64,000 bases of DNA from Anaerolineales bacterium (GTDB lineage: Bacteria > Chloroflexota > Anaerolineae > Anaerolineales > UBA11579), in the NCBI GenBank assembly GCA_026129305.1, contig JAHCII010000011.1, forward strand, positions 1-64,000. Reading direction: 5' to 3'. This document shows, piece after piece, positions 46,870 to 55,702 of this stretch. Below the pieces are notes generated by a model, which saw only the letters and a program-made list of their open reading frames with translations, made no database searches and was not told the origin of the DNA. The translations under genes were made by a program, and so were the position numbers. Each line of letters starts with the position of its first letter. Position 1 is the first letter of the stretch.

Positions 46870-48006
46870 CTAGTTGTCCAGGTTGCCGCGGCGGCCCTGT
46901 TCCAGCTCCAAGGCTTCGAACAAAGCCTTGAAGTTACCCTTGCCGAAGCCGCGGCTGCCGTGGCGCTGAATGACCTCTACAAAGGAAGTGGGGCGGTCTT
47001 GCACGGGGCGCGAGAAGACCTGCAGCAGGTAGCCCTCGTCGTCGCGGTCTACCAGAATGCCCAGCTCATTGATCTTGTCCAGCGGCTCTTTGACGATGTC
47101 GCCGACGCGCTCCGGCAGCAGGTCGTAATACGCATCCGGCACGCGCAGGAACTCGATACCGTTGGCCTTCAGCTGCGTCATGGTCTCGATGATGTCGCCG
47201 GTGGCGATGGCGATGTGCTGCACACCCGGGGTCAGGTAATAGTCCAGATATTCTTCGATCTGGCTCTTCTTCTTGCCCTCGGCCGGTTCATTAATAGGGA
47301 ACTTGATGCGCCCGTTGCCGTTTTCCATCACTTTGGACATCAGGGCGGAGTATTCCGTGCTGATGTCCTGGTCGTCGAAGTGCTGCAGTTGGCGGAAGCC
47401 CATCACGCGGTGATAGAAGTTGACCCAATAGTCCATCTTGCCCAGCTGAACATTGCCCACGATGTGATCGATCGCCGCTAGGCCGGTGGACTGGGCTTCG
47501 TAGCCCTCCAAGGGCTTGTAGCCGGGGGCGAAAGGCCCTTTATAGCCGCTGCGGTCCACGAAGACGTGCAGCACTTCGCCATAGGTGTGGATGGCGGAGG
47601 TGCGGTAGACGCCGAACTCATCTTTCTCTTCACGCGGCGCCCAAGCGCTTTGCCCGCCGCGGCTGGTGGTCGCTTTCCAGGCTTCTTCCACATCCTTGAC
47701 TTGAATGGCGATGGTTTTGACCCCATCGCCGTGCGTCATGTGGTGGCCGGCAATCTCATGCGAAGGCCCATAAGGGGCCGAAACCACGAAGCGGATCTTG
47801 CCGGATTCCAGCACATACGAAGCGGACTGGCGGTTGCCGGTCTCCAGGCCGGAATAAGCCACGGGTTTGAAGCCAAAGCCTTTCCACCACCAATACATGG
47901 CTTGCTTGGCGTTGCCAACATAGAAGTGCAAGTGGTCGATGGCTTGAATTTGTAGATGGTCGCCCTCTTCAGTCATCGGGCGGGTTTCGGTCTGAACTTG
48001 TGCCAT
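46870..48006 (-). CDS. hpd: 4-Hydroxyphenylpyruvate dioxygenase
   Basis: 378 residues from ATG 48006, with GGAGG upstream. Two VOC-type halves: 'AIDHLHFYVGNAKQAMYWW' and 'AIDHIVGNVQLGKMDYWVNFY'. Iron ligands: His in 'AIDHIVGN', His in 'PGVQHIAIAT', Glu in 'SFVEVIQRHG'. The C-terminal 'RGFGKGNFKALFEALELEQ' closes the active site. Converts hydroxyphenylpyruvate to homogentisate, the first step of the operon. Confidence 0.95.
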   Translation of the reverse strand: MAQVQTETRPMTEEGDHLQIQAIDHLHFYVGNAKQAMYWWWKGFGFKPVAYSGLETGNRQSASYVLESGKIRFVVSAPYGPSHEIAGHHMTHGDGVKTIAIQVKDVEEAWKATTSRGGQSAWAPREEKDEFGVYRTSAIHTYGEVLHVFVDRSGYKGPFAPGYKPLEGYEAQSTGLAAIDHIVGNVQLGKMDYWVNFYHRVMGFRQLQHFDDQDISTEYSALMSKVMENGNGRIKFPINEPAEGKKKSQIEEYLDYYLTPGVQHIAIATGDIIETMTQLKANGIEFLRVPDAYYDLLPERVGDIVKEPLDKINELGILVDRDDEGYLLQVFSRPVQDRPTSFVEVIQRHGSRGFGKGNFKALFEALELEQGRRGNLDN

Positions 48007-48129
48007 ATGGGGCCTCCAGGGCTGGTTGGGGACTGTCCCCATTATAGTCCTGTGGGGCTGCTGTACAGCAAAGAGTTCACAGCCGGCGGTCAACAGTTTT
48101 ATAGGTACTTCACCGCAACGTCACTCATC

Positions 48130-48188
48130 CGTCATTGCGGGGAGCATGCCGCTGCGCAGCAACGGCGCAGACGAAGCAATGACAGACG
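48130..48188. repeat. REP-like imperfect palindrome (CGTCATTGC...GCAATGACAGACG)
   Basis: GTCATTGC (48131-48138) pairs with GCAATGAC (48176-48183), with a GC-rich interior containing GACGAAGCAATGAC. It resembles the widespread intergenic GTCATTGCGAG...CGAAGCAAT repeats. The flanking 48190-48235 holds GCTAATGGCTAGTCGCTAACAG-type words. No gene in 48007-48273. Confidence 0.65.
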
Positions 48189-48273
48189 GCGCGGCTAATG
48201 GCTAGTCGCTAACAGCCAACCGCTCTTGCCCGCATGCTAAAATCATGGACTGCCTCGTTTTCCTGGGTCAGGA

Positions 48274-49677
48274 ATGCCATTGAGGACCCACATCCGCTCC
48301 GACAGACTGCTTCTCTGCGCCCTGGCGCTCTGGCTGGCTGCCTGCACGCCGCCGGCCGCCCCGCCAGGGCCGGTCTCCGGCGGCTATTTGATGGAACCGG
48401 TCTTCGCGGAATTCCATGACTTCCTCGGCGGCCCGGCTCGCCTCGGCCAGCCGCTCACCCCGGTGATCGTCGAAGGCATCACCCAGAAGCAATACTTTGA
48501 AAACGCCCTGATGGTCTACAACCCTGAGCTGCCGCCCAGCGAGCAGTATGCCCTGGCGCCGCTGGGGGAGCAGTTGGGCGTGTGGGATGCGCCGGTGGCC
48601 AATGCCGACCTGCAGGGCGCCGTGGTGGTGGATGGCTACATCATCTATGAAGGTTTTGTGCCGCTCTACCAGCAGTTGGGCAGCCGCTACGTCGGCCGTC
48701 CGCTGACCGGCGTGCGCTACTCGGCCGAGCACAACCGCGCCGAGCAATACTTCCAGAACCTGGGCTTCTACATCAGCCTGGACCAGCCCGGCGAGGTGCG
48801 CCTGATGGCCTACGGCCGCCAGGCCTGCGGCGAGGCTTGCAGCCAGCCGCAGGCCGCGGCGGCGGCCATCATCCAGATCGACCTGCCCTATGGCGAACCC
48901 TTCGCCAGCACCGCCGCCCGCCTGGGGGATGCTTTCACTGGCGCCCGGCTGGCCGGCCCCTACAAGAACGCTGACGGCAGCCTGGAGGTGATTTACCAGA
49001 ACCTGGTCTTGTACGCCCAGCCCGATTCACAGATCGCCACACCGCGGCCGCTGCCTGGTCTGCTGGGCATCACCCCCGAGCCGCTGGTCACCCAGCTCAA
49101 CAGCCCGGTGATCATGTTCTACAGCATCGACGGCCAGTACGGCTACAACATCCCACTCTTCTTCACCGACTACATCGCCCGTCACGGCGGCTACGAACTG
49201 GTCGGGCTGCCCATTTCCGAGATCAGAATGCAGCCCGACGGCAGCGCTACGCAGTGTTTCATCAATGTCTGTCTGCGCTATGTCGAAGGCAGCGTCCTCC
49301 CGCTGCCCCTGGGCGGCGAATACAAGGCACGGGTCTATGACCAGCCTGCGCCGCAGCAAAGCCCGGGCGAGATCCGCATTCAGGTTTGGGAGCAATACTC
49401 GCAGATCAGTTCGCAGGAGGGGCAAACCATCTTCGCCACCCTCTACGCCGGCAACCAACTGCTGACCGGCCTGCAGCCTTTTCTGGAGGTCAGCCTGCCG
49501 ACCGGTGGGGTCAGCATCCACCAGTTCCCGCCCAGCAATGAAAGCGGCCAGACCCAGCTGACCCTACCGCCCATTGCGGCCGAGAACGGCAAGCTGGTCC
49601 CTTATCGGGTGTGCCTCTCCGCCTTTGGCTCTGCTGAGGTCTGCGTCAATGAATCGTTTATGATTTGGGGAAATTAG
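48274..49677 (+). CDS. Lipoprotein, function unknown
   Basis: 467 residues from ATG 48274. Lipoprotein signal 'LLLCALALWLAAC' (Cys at residue 24). The mature part has three or four repeats of a 50-60-residue pattern in which a protein context ('FLGGPARLGQPLTPV', 'QLGSRYVGRPLTGVRY', 'HGGYELVGLPISEIR') is followed by an aromatic strand ('KQYFENALMVYNPE', 'AEQYFQNLGFYISLD', 'ATQCFINVCLRYVEG'), reminiscent of LGFP-like surface repeats. Ends in a beta domain ('IFATLYAGNQLLTGLQPFLEVSLPTGG', split here by its Gly turns). Probably surface-associated. Confidence 0.7.
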   Translation: MPLRTHIRSDRLLLCALALWLAACTPPAAPPGPVSGGYLMEPVFAEFHDFLGGPARLGQPLTPVIVEGITQKQYFENALMVYNPELPPSEQYALAPLGEQLGVWDAPVANADLQGAVVVDGYIIYEGFVPLYQQLGSRYVGRPLTGVRYSAEHNRAEQYFQNLGFYISLDQPGEVRLMAYGRQACGEACSQPQAAAAAIIQIDLPYGEPFASTAARLGDAFTGARLAGPYKNADGSLEVIYQNLVLYAQPDSQIATPRPLPGLLGITPEPLVTQLNSPVIMFYSIDGQYGYNIPLFFTDYIARHGGYELVGLPISEIRMQPDGSATQCFINVCLRYVEGSVLPLPLGGEYKARVYDQPAPQQSPGEIRIQVWEQYSQISSQEGQTIFATLYAGNQLLTGLQPFLEVSLPTGGVSIHQFPPSNESGQTQLTLPPIAAENGKLVPYRVCLSAFGSAEVCVNESFMIWGN

Positions 49678-49688
49678 ACCCGCTCAAG

Positions 49689-49728
49689 AAGAAAAAGACC
49701 GCTGGCTAGAGCCAGCGGTCTTTTTCTT
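49689..49728. terminator. Bidirectional terminator
   Basis: AAGAAAAAGACCGCTGGCT and its exact complement around a 2-base spacer, between two converging lipoprotein genes. Confidence 0.9.
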
Positions 49729-49743
49729 GTTTAGGCGGTTAGG

Positions 49744-50688
49744 TTAGGTCCCCAGGCAGTTGAACGTGCCGCCCACCGGGAAGCTGCGCCCATCCGGTCC
49801 GGCGGCCTCACCAAAGTACGAGCCGGACAAACCGTCGGGGTTACGCGTCAGGCTCATCCAGGTCGTCACATAGTTAACGCCGCCTACCCGCCAGGAAAGG
49901 CCGGCGTTGCCGCTCTCGCCCGGCCCCACGCCGTCCTCCAGTAGAAAGAGTGCCTGGTTGCCGCCGCGCTCACCCACCACGATGCGGAAAGGCTCCGTGC
50001 TGCAGTGGGTGTTGGTCAGGTCCATCGCGTGTTCGCCGCGGATCGCCACAATGCCGGGCACGCAGGTGAACACGCCGCTCACCGGAATGACCACCTGCAC
50101 GGGTACGCCGCTGCTGCCGCGGTGGGCCGTACCGTCGAAACGTCCGGAGAAGCCGTCGCCGTTGAGCGTGATCACAAACGTGTCCTGGGTGGATACGACT
50201 GCACCGCCTGTGTTGGCCGCGGAGGTGGCCCACACCAGCGTGCCGCTGCGTGTGGCGCCAGTGCCTGCGTAAATAATCAGCGAGGCATAGGGCGGCTCGG
50301 CATTGGCCGTGTTGGGAATGCTTAGGTAGGTGTCGCCATCCAGCATCTGGCATTCGCCGCCATGCAGCACCAAAGGCAGGTCGCCGCCGATCACCAGCAT
50401 GGCACCTGCCCCCGCAGGTGGGCTGCCGGTGCCCGGCGGGATGACCGGCGGGTTTGATCCGGGCGGCGGCTGCACCAGCGGGGGCTCCGTTAGTCCGGTT
50501 TCCACGTCCACCGGTCCCTCAGGCGCCGGATTCTGAGCCCCGCCCGTCTCCCCGCCGCCGGATGCTGGGGTGGGCGTGTTGGTCGGCGCGGCGAGCGGGG
50601 CTCCGCTGCCGCAGGCGGCCAACAATAAGGCCAGAAGCAGCACTGTCCAAGCAACTTTAAAACGGTAGGAACCGAGTTTACTTAACAT
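49744..50688 (-). CDS. Lipoprotein with Pro-rich linker and duplicated beta domains
   Basis: 314 residues. Signal 'WTVLLLALLLAAC' (Cys at 26), then a Thr/Pro/Gly linker to about residue 95. Two related domains follow: 'LVLHGGECQMLDGDTYLSIP ... FSGRFDGTAHRGSSG' and 'HAMDLTNTHCSTEPFRIVV ... LSGSYFGEAAGPDGRSF', each ending in a Gly-Thr-Phe-x-Cys motif ('GVFTCVPG', 'GTFNCLGT'). Likely surface protein, ligand unknown. Isolated between the terminator and the mevalonate cluster. Confidence 0.72.
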   Translation of the reverse strand: MLSKLGSYRFKVAWTVLLLALLLAACGSGAPLAAPTNTPTPASGGGETGGAQNPAPEGPVDVETGLTEPPLVQPPPGSNPPVIPPGTGSPPAGAGAMLVIGGDLPLVLHGGECQMLDGDTYLSIPNTANAEPPYASLIIYAGTGATRSGTLVWATSAANTGGAVVSTQDTFVITLNGDGFSGRFDGTAHRGSSGVPVQVVIPVSGVFTCVPGIVAIRGEHAMDLTNTHCSTEPFRIVVGERGGNQALFLLEDGVGPGESGNAGLSWRVGGVNYVTTWMSLTRNPDGLSGSYFGEAAGPDGRSFPVGGTFNCLGT

Positions 50689-50790
50689 AGCTCTCCTTAG
50701 AGTGGGCGAATTCTACAGGAAAAGCCCTCCCAGCTCGCTGATTTTATCTTGATAGCTTTTGAAAGCCCGCTTGCGGCTTAATCCACTTGT

Positions 50791-52086
50791 ATGAATTCGC
50801 CTACAGCAAAGCCATCATCCCGCATCTCTGGCTTCTACGATTTGTCCCTTGAAGAGCGCCAGGCGCGCTTGCGCGCCTTGGGGACGCTCAGCGAAGCGGA
50901 ATTGAATGCGTTTGCCAGCGGCGGCCTGACCGCCGCCGCCGCCGACCCGATGATCGAGAACGTGGTCGGCACGTTCAACCTGCCGTTGGGCATCGCGCTC
51001 AATTTCCTGGTCAACGACCGCGAGGTGCTGGTGCCTATGACGGTCGAAGAGCCGTCCGTGGTGGCCGGCGCATCCTTCATGGCCAAGCTGGCTCGCGCCG
51101 GCGGCGGCTTCCGCACCACAGCTGACCAGCCGCTGATGATCGGCCAGATGCAATTGTTGAACACGCCTGACCTGGACGCGGCCGTCGCGGCCATCACCGC
51201 CGCCGAAGCCGAATTGCTGGCCGAGGCGGCCGGCATAGACCCCGTGCTGCAGAAGCTGGGCGGCGGCCCGCGCGGCCTGGAAGTGCGCCGCATTGATAAT
51301 TCGCCGATCGGGCCGTTCCTGGTCATCCACCTCATCTACGATGTGCGCGACGCCATGGGCGCCAACGCGGTCAACACCGCCTGCGAGCGCCTGGCGCCGC
51401 GCATCGAGGCGCTCACCGGCGGCCGGGTGCACCTGCGCATCCTTAGCAACCTGGCCGACCGTCGCCTGGCCCGCGCCGAGTGCACCATCCAGCTGGACCA
51501 GATGGCCTTCGGCGATTTTTCCGCCGAGCAAGTGAGCGACGGCATCATCGAAGCCTGGGCCTTTGCCGCCGCCGACCCCTACCGAGCGGCCACCCACAAC
51601 AAGGGCATCATGAACGGCATTGATGCGGTGGTCATCGCCACCGGCAACGACTGGCGCGCCGTCGAAGCCGGTGCGCACGCCTATGCGGCGCGCTCCGGGC
51701 GCTACACTTCGCTGAGCACCTGGGGCAAGGACGCGGACGGCAACCTGGTCGGCAGCCTGGAGCTGCCCATGGCCGTCGGCATCGTCGGCGGGGCCACCAA
51801 GGTGCACCCTGCGGCCCAGGCAGCCCTCAAGCTGATGGGCGTGACCACCGCCGCCGAGCTGGCCCAGATCATCACCGCCGTCGGCCTGGCGCAGAACCTG
51901 GCCGCCCTGCGCGCCCTGGCCACCGAGGGCATCCAGCGCGGCCACATGAGCCTGCATGCCCGCCAGGTGGCCATCGCCGCCGGCGCGGCCGGCGAGCAGA
52001 TCGAGCGCCTCGCCGCGCAGCTGGTCGCCGAGAAGACCGTGCGCGTGGACCGCGCCGAAGAGATATTGAAGGAATGGGCGCAATAA
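50791..52086 (+). CDS. mvaA: Hydroxymethylglutaryl-CoA reductase, class II
   Basis: 431 residues, the class II length. Motifs: '[20 protein letters not shown]' near the start, '[20 protein letters not shown]' (substrate Glu), '[13 protein letters not shown]' (cofactor DAMGxN) and '[33 protein letters not shown]'. C-terminal flap '[16 protein letters not shown]' contains the catalytic His. Class II enzymes work either in degradation or synthesis; adjacency to HMG-CoA synthase one base later supports mevalonate synthesis. Confidence 0.94.
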   Translation: MNSPTAKPSSRISGFYDLSLEERQARLRALGTLSEAELNAFASGGLTAAAADPMIENVVGTFNLPLGIALNFLVNDREVLVPMTVEEPSVVAGASFMAKLARAGGGFRTTADQPLMIGQMQLLNTPDLDAAVAAITAAEAELLAEAAGIDPVLQKLGGGPRGLEVRRIDNSPIGPFLVIHLIYDVRDAMGANAVNTACERLAPRIEALTGGRVHLRILSNLADRRLARAECTIQLDQMAFGDFSAEQVSDGIIEAWAFAAADPYRAATHNKGIMNGIDAVVIATGNDWRAVEAGAHAYAARSGRYTSLSTWGKDADGNLVGSLELPMAVGIVGGATKVHPAAQAALKLMGVTTAAELAQIITAVGLAQNLAALRALATEGIQRGHMSLHARQVAIAAGAAGEQIERLAAQLVAEKTVRVDRAEEILKEWAQ

Positions 52087-52087
52087 G

Positions 52088-53173
52088 ATGACCGAACAAC
52101 CCCACACTCACGAAACCGTCCGCCTGCTCAAGCCGCAGCACCCCGTCGGCATCGTCGGCTACGGCGCCTATGTGCCCCGCTACCGCCTGCCGGCCCGCGA
52201 GGTGGCCCGCGTCTGGACCAACGGCACCGGCGGCCTGCCCATCATCGAGAAGTCTGTGCCCGGCCTGGACGAAGACGTGGCCACCATGTCCATCGAGGCG
52301 GCGCGCAACGCCATGGCCCGCGCCCAGATCAGCCCGCAAGACCTGCGCGCCGTCTGGGTCGGCTCCGAGTCGCATCCCTACGCGGTCAAGCCCACCTCCA
52401 CCCTGGTGGCCGAGGCCATCGGCGCGGTGCCCAGCACGCAGGCCGCCGACTGGGAGTTCGCCTGCAAGGCCGGCACCGAGGCCATGGTGGCGGCGATGGG
52501 CTTCGTCGGCTCCGGCATGGCGCGTTACGCCATGGCCATCGGCATGGATACCGCCCAGGGTCGCCCCGGCGATGCCCTGGAGTACACCGCCGGGGCGGGT
52601 GGGGCGGCTTTCGTCATCGGCCCCGCTGAAGAGTCCTTGGCCGAGATCGAAAGCTCTTATTCCTTCGTCACCGACACGCCGGACTTCTGGCGACGGCAGT
52701 ACGCCAAATACCCGGAACACGGCCAGCGCTTCACCGGCGAGCCGGCCTACTTCAAGCACATCATCTCGGCTGGCGAGGCCATGCTGGAGGCGAGCAACAC
52801 CAAGCCGGAGGACTACGCCTATGTCGTCTTCCACCAGCCGAATACGAAATTTCCGCAGCGCGCCGGGGCGATGCTCGGGTTCAAGCCAGAGCAGATCGAG
52901 ACCGGCCTGCTGGTGCCGCGCATCGGCAACACCTATTCCGGCGCGGCGATCATCGGCCTCACCGCCATCTTCGACATCGCCAAGCCCGGCGAGCGCGTGC
53001 TGCTGGTCTCCTTCGGCTCGGGCGCCGGGTCCGACGCGATGGTGCTGCGCATCACTGACAAGATCGTCGGCAAACCGCAACTGGCGACCCAAACCGAGGA
53101 CTACATCGCCCGCCGCACCGAGATCGACTATGCAGCCTATGTCAGGATGCGTGGGAAGTTGGAGATGAAATAA
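52088..53173 (+). CDS. Hydroxymethylglutaryl-CoA synthase, archaeal type
   Basis: 361 residues. '[20 protein letters not shown]' opens the thiolase fold; '[24 protein letters not shown]' and '[19 protein letters not shown]' follow, with the nucleophilic Cys of HMGS; '[15 protein letters not shown]' holds the catalytic His; '[17 protein letters not shown]' closes. This short form is the archaeal-type HMGS that works in complex with a thiolase and a DUF35 protein. Starts 1 base after mvaA. Active-site residues look intact. Confidence 0.93.
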   Translation: MTEQPHTHETVRLLKPQHPVGIVGYGAYVPRYRLPAREVARVWTNGTGGLPIIEKSVPGLDEDVATMSIEAARNAMARAQISPQDLRAVWVGSESHPYAVKPTSTLVAEAIGAVPSTQAADWEFACKAGTEAMVAAMGFVGSGMARYAMAIGMDTAQGRPGDALEYTAGAGGAAFVIGPAEESLAEIESSYSFVTDTPDFWRRQYAKYPEHGQRFTGEPAYFKHIISAGEAMLEASNTKPEDYAYVVFHQPNTKFPQRAGAMLGFKPEQIETGLLVPRIGNTYSGAAIIGLTAIFDIAKPGERVLLVSFGSGAGSDAMVLRITDKIVGKPQLATQTEDYIARRTEIDYAAYVRMRGKLEMK

Positions 53174-53176
53174 AAA

Positions 53177-53209
53177 ATTGAGATTAGAGATTGAATCTCC
53201 AATCTCTAA
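53177..53209. repeat. Word-rich intergenic tract (AGATTAGAGATTG)
   Basis: TTAGAGATTG (53184-53193) pairs with CAATCTCTAA (53200-53209). The same words recur inverted at 55716-55733. Between HMG-CoA synthase and the thiolase homologue. Confidence 0.6.
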
Positions 53210-53239
53210 GTTATTAGACTGATTATTGGAAGAGGAACC

Positions 53240-54403
53240 ATGAGCAACGTCATCATCGCCGGCATCGGCCAAACGCCAGTCAACGAACAATGGAACATCT
53301 CGCTGCGTGAGCTGGCCTTCCAGGCCATGGAGGCCGCCATGCAGGACGCCGGCGGCTTGCGGCCCAATGCGCTCTACGTGGGCAACATGCTCGCCGCGAC
53401 GCTCTCGCGCCAGGCGCAGCTGGGCGCGATGCTGGCCGACTTCGCCGGCTTGCACGGCATCGAGGCGGCCACCATCGAAGCCGCCGGCGCTTCGGCGGCC
53501 ATGGCCCTGCGCGTCGGCTACCTGGCGGTAGCCTCCGGCCAGGTGGATGCCGCCATGGTGCTCGGTGTGGAGAAGCTCAGCGATCAGGTGCCCGCTGAGG
53601 TGGAGCACGCCATGGCGATGGCCAGCGACGCCGACTACGAAGCGGAGCAGGGCCTCACCCTTACTGCGCAGGCCGCCCTGCTGGCCCAGCGTTACTTCCA
53701 CGAATTTGACCTGCCCCAGCATGCACTGGCCGGCTTCCCGCTGGCCGCCCATGCCAATGGGGCGCACAACCCCAACGCCATGTTCCGCAAGGCGGTCAAG
53801 CTGGAGACCTACGCCAAAGCGGGCATGGTCAGCGCGCCACTCAACATGTTCGATGTGGCCCCCCATGCCGACGGGGCGGCTGCTCTGCTGCTGACCCGCG
53901 CCGACCTGCTGCCACCCAAGTTCCCGCATCCGCTGGTGGAGATCAGCGGTTCCAGTGCGGTCAGCGACACGCTGGCCCTGCACGACCGTCCCGATCCGCT
54001 GGCCTTCAACGCCGCCCGGCTCTCCGTGGAACGTGCTTGCAAGCAAGCCGGCATCCAACCCAGCGACGCCGATTTCTTCGAGTTGTTCGACGCTTTTTCC
54101 ATATATAGCGCCCTCTCCTTGGAAGCCGCCGGCTTCTCCGAGCGCGGCCAGGGTTGGAAATTGGCCCAGAACGGCGCGCTGGCGCCGGATGGCGAGCTGC
54201 CCATCGCCACCCTGGGCGGCCTCAAGGCGCGCGGCTTCCCCGGTGGGGCCACTGGCGCCTACCAGGCCGCCGAAGCCGCCCTGCAACTGCGCGGGCAGGG
54301 GGGTGGGGCGCAAGTGAACGGGGCCAAGATCGGCCTGGTGCAAAGCCTGGGCGGCCCCGCCGCCACAGCGGTCACGCATGTACTACGAACTGTAGAGGAC
54401 TAA
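53240..54403 (+). CDS. Thiolase homologue lacking nucleophilic Cys and an active-site His
   Basis: 387 residues of archaeal/SCP2-type thiolase. The fold is complete ('VIIAGIGQTPVNEQWN', 'AYLAVASGQ'-type 'YLAVASGQVDAAMVLGVEKL', 'GFPLAAHANGAHNPNA', 'VQSLGGPAATAVTHVL'). Yet the nucleophile block, normally 'EAACASG', reads 'IEAAGASAAMAL' (Gly codon GGC at the Cys position), and the usual 'GGLKARGHPxGATG' reads 'GGLKARGFPGGATG' (Phe for His). Both changes together suggest that it no longer condenses acetyl-CoA. It may serve as a scaffold for HMG-CoA synthase and DUF35, as thiolase does in the archaeal complex. RBS GGAAGAGG precedes ATG 53240. Confidence 0.88.
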   Translation: MSNVIIAGIGQTPVNEQWNISLRELAFQAMEAAMQDAGGLRPNALYVGNMLAATLSRQAQLGAMLADFAGLHGIEAATIEAAGASAAMALRVGYLAVASGQVDAAMVLGVEKLSDQVPAEVEHAMAMASDADYEAEQGLTLTAQAALLAQRYFHEFDLPQHALAGFPLAAHANGAHNPNAMFRKAVKLETYAKAGMVSAPLNMFDVAPHADGAAALLLTRADLLPPKFPHPLVEISGSSAVSDTLALHDRPDPLAFNAARLSVERACKQAGIQPSDADFFELFDAFSIYSALSLEAAGFSERGQGWKLAQNGALAPDGELPIATLGGLKARGFPGGATGAYQAAEAALQLRGQGGGAQVNGAKIGLVQSLGGPAATAVTHVLRTVED

Positions 54404-54404
54404 G

Positions 54405-54839
54405 ATGGAGAACTTGCGAACCCGCCTGGTCCAGGCTGCCGAATTGACCAACTCGCTGGCCGCCCAGCTCTCAGCCGAACAGTTGCAAAGCCACAACGGC
54501 GAAGCGCCTTCCAACAGCATAGGCGGCCAATTCTGGTGCGTGGTTGGCGCACGCGAAAGCTACGCCCGCGCCTTCAGCGCCGGCGAATGGCAGGGCTTCG
54601 CTTGCAGCCTGCAAGACATCCAGACGCCGGGCAGCGTGCAGGCGGCCTTGGCCGCTTCGCAGACTGAACTGCTCAACGCACTGGTCGCCGTCGGGCAGCC
54701 CTGGGACGACGCCCACCTGAAAATCCTCTTCGACTTGCTGGAACACGAAGCCCAGCATCACGGCCAGCTGATCCGTTACTTCTACGCCAACCGCATCCCC
54801 TTCCCGGCCGACTTCGCCAAGCGTTACGCGCTGAGCTAA
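54405..54839 (+). CDS. DinB-fold small protein
   Basis: 144 residues. A four-helix protein ending 'FDLLEHEAQHHGQLIRYFYAN', the metal-site helix of the DinB/YfiT-like superfamily (HxxxHxxQ-like 'HEAQHHGQ'), with 'GGQFWCVVGARESYARAF' earlier. DinB-fold proteins include thiol (mycothiol, bacillithiol) transferases. It starts 1 base after the thiolase stop, inside the mevalonate cluster, which is unusual. Confidence 0.75.
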   Translation: MENLRTRLVQAAELTNSLAAQLSAEQLQSHNGEAPSNSIGGQFWCVVGARESYARAFSAGEWQGFACSLQDIQTPGSVQAALAASQTELLNALVAVGQPWDDAHLKILFDLLEHEAQHHGQLIRYFYANRIPFPADFAKRYALS

Positions 54840-54890
54840 CAGCTATTGGCTAATAGCTCTTAGCTATTTGATAGTTTCTGATAGCCCCGC
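54840..54890. repeat. Word-rich intergenic tract (GCTATTGGCTAATAGC)
   Basis: GCTATTGGCTAATAGCTCTTAGCTATT and nearby GATAGTTTCTGATAG words make overlapping short dyads; no gene or terminator is recognised. A similar vocabulary occurs at 61147-61205. Confidence 0.5.
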
Positions 54891-54920
54891 CCCGCTACAG
54901 TATCCTCAGGAGAAACGCAA

Positions 54921-55328
54921 ATGGATATCCCGCGCCATTGGAGATTAAAGAAACAACGTTACGCCCTGGTGGGTGAGGTCTGCGAGCACTGCGACGCCAA
55001 GCTCTTCCCGCCGCGCGACATCTGCCCCGAATGCGGCGAAGAAGCCAAGACCCTCTTCCAGTTCAGCGGCAAGGGCGAGGTCTACTCCTACACCACCGTT
55101 TACGACGCGCCTCAAGGCTATGCCGAGCAGGCGCCCTACACCCTGGCGATGGTCAAGCTGGCCGAAGGCCCGCTGGTCACCGCCCAGCTCACCGACCTCG
55201 GCGAGCAGCCGCCCGCCATCGGCATGCCGGTCGAGATGGTCACCCGCCTGCTGCGCTCCGCCACCGATGAGCGCGGCATGCTCATCTACGGCTACAAGTT
55301 CCGCCCGGCGGTGGCTCAAGCCAGCTAA
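54921..55328 (+). CDS. DUF35 (zinc ribbon/OB-fold) acyl-CoA-associated protein
   Basis: 135 residues. N-terminal rubredoxin-like zinc ribbon 'GEVCEHCDAKLFPPRDICPECG' (two CxxC pairs; residues split by the loop), then an OB fold with 'GKGEVYSYTTVYDAPQGY' and 'MVKLAEGPLVTAQLTDLG'. In archaea this protein bridges thiolase and HMG-CoA synthase and carries a shared CoA channel. Its location downstream of both genes suggests the same complex here. ATG 54921 has AGGAGAAACG upstream. Confidence 0.9.
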   Translation: MDIPRHWRLKKQRYALVGEVCEHCDAKLFPPRDICPECGEEAKTLFQFSGKGEVYSYTTVYDAPQGYAEQAPYTLAMVKLAEGPLVTAQLTDLGEQPPAIGMPVEMVTRLLRSATDERGMLIYGYKFRPAVAQAS

Positions 55329-55333
55329 GCCGC

Positions 55334-55699
55334 ATGCTCCGCGTCGGCTCCATCGTCTTGCGCGTCAAAGATTTGGCGTTGATGGAGGCCTTTTGGAGCG
55401 CCGCGTTGGATTACGTGCCGCGTGAGGGTTCGCGCAACCACGATTTCATCGTCCTGCATCCCAGGGACGGCAACGGCTCCAATCTTTCACTCGACCAGCA
55501 TCATTCCACACTGAACATCCCACCCCGCATTCACTTGGATCTGTATACCGAAGACCAAGCCGGAGAGGTCGCCCGTCTGCTGGCCCTGGGCGCCACTGAA
55601 GTGCATTGGGACAAGCGCCGGCCGGACGCCGACTACGTTATTCTGGCCGACCCGGAAGGCAATCGTTTCTGCGTGGTGGACGTGGGTGAAGCTGATTAG
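55334..55699 (+). CDS. VOC-fold (glyoxalase-like) protein
   Basis: 121 residues. 'GSIVLRVKDLALMEAFWSAAL' and 'RIHLDLYTEDQAGEVARLLALGA' with 'DPEGNRFCVVDVG' form the paired beta-alpha-beta-beta-beta of the vicinal-oxygen-chelate family (glyoxalase/bleomycin-resistance group). Closest to the 'glyoxalase-like domain' type with HLDLYxxD. Substrate unknown. 5 bp after DUF35, so cotranscribed. Confidence 0.85.
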   Translation: MLRVGSIVLRVKDLALMEAFWSAALDYVPREGSRNHDFIVLHPRDGNGSNLSLDQHHSTLNIPPRIHLDLYTEDQAGEVARLLALGATEVHWDKRRPDADYVILADPEGNRFCVVDVGEAD

Positions 55700-55702
55700 A
55701 GC

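Noticed and set aside
50815..54379. Long minus-strand open frames opposite HMG-CoA reductase and thiolase
   Set aside because: Gly/His/Asp-rich translations with no family motifs; the plus-strand genes have unmistakable catalytic blocks.
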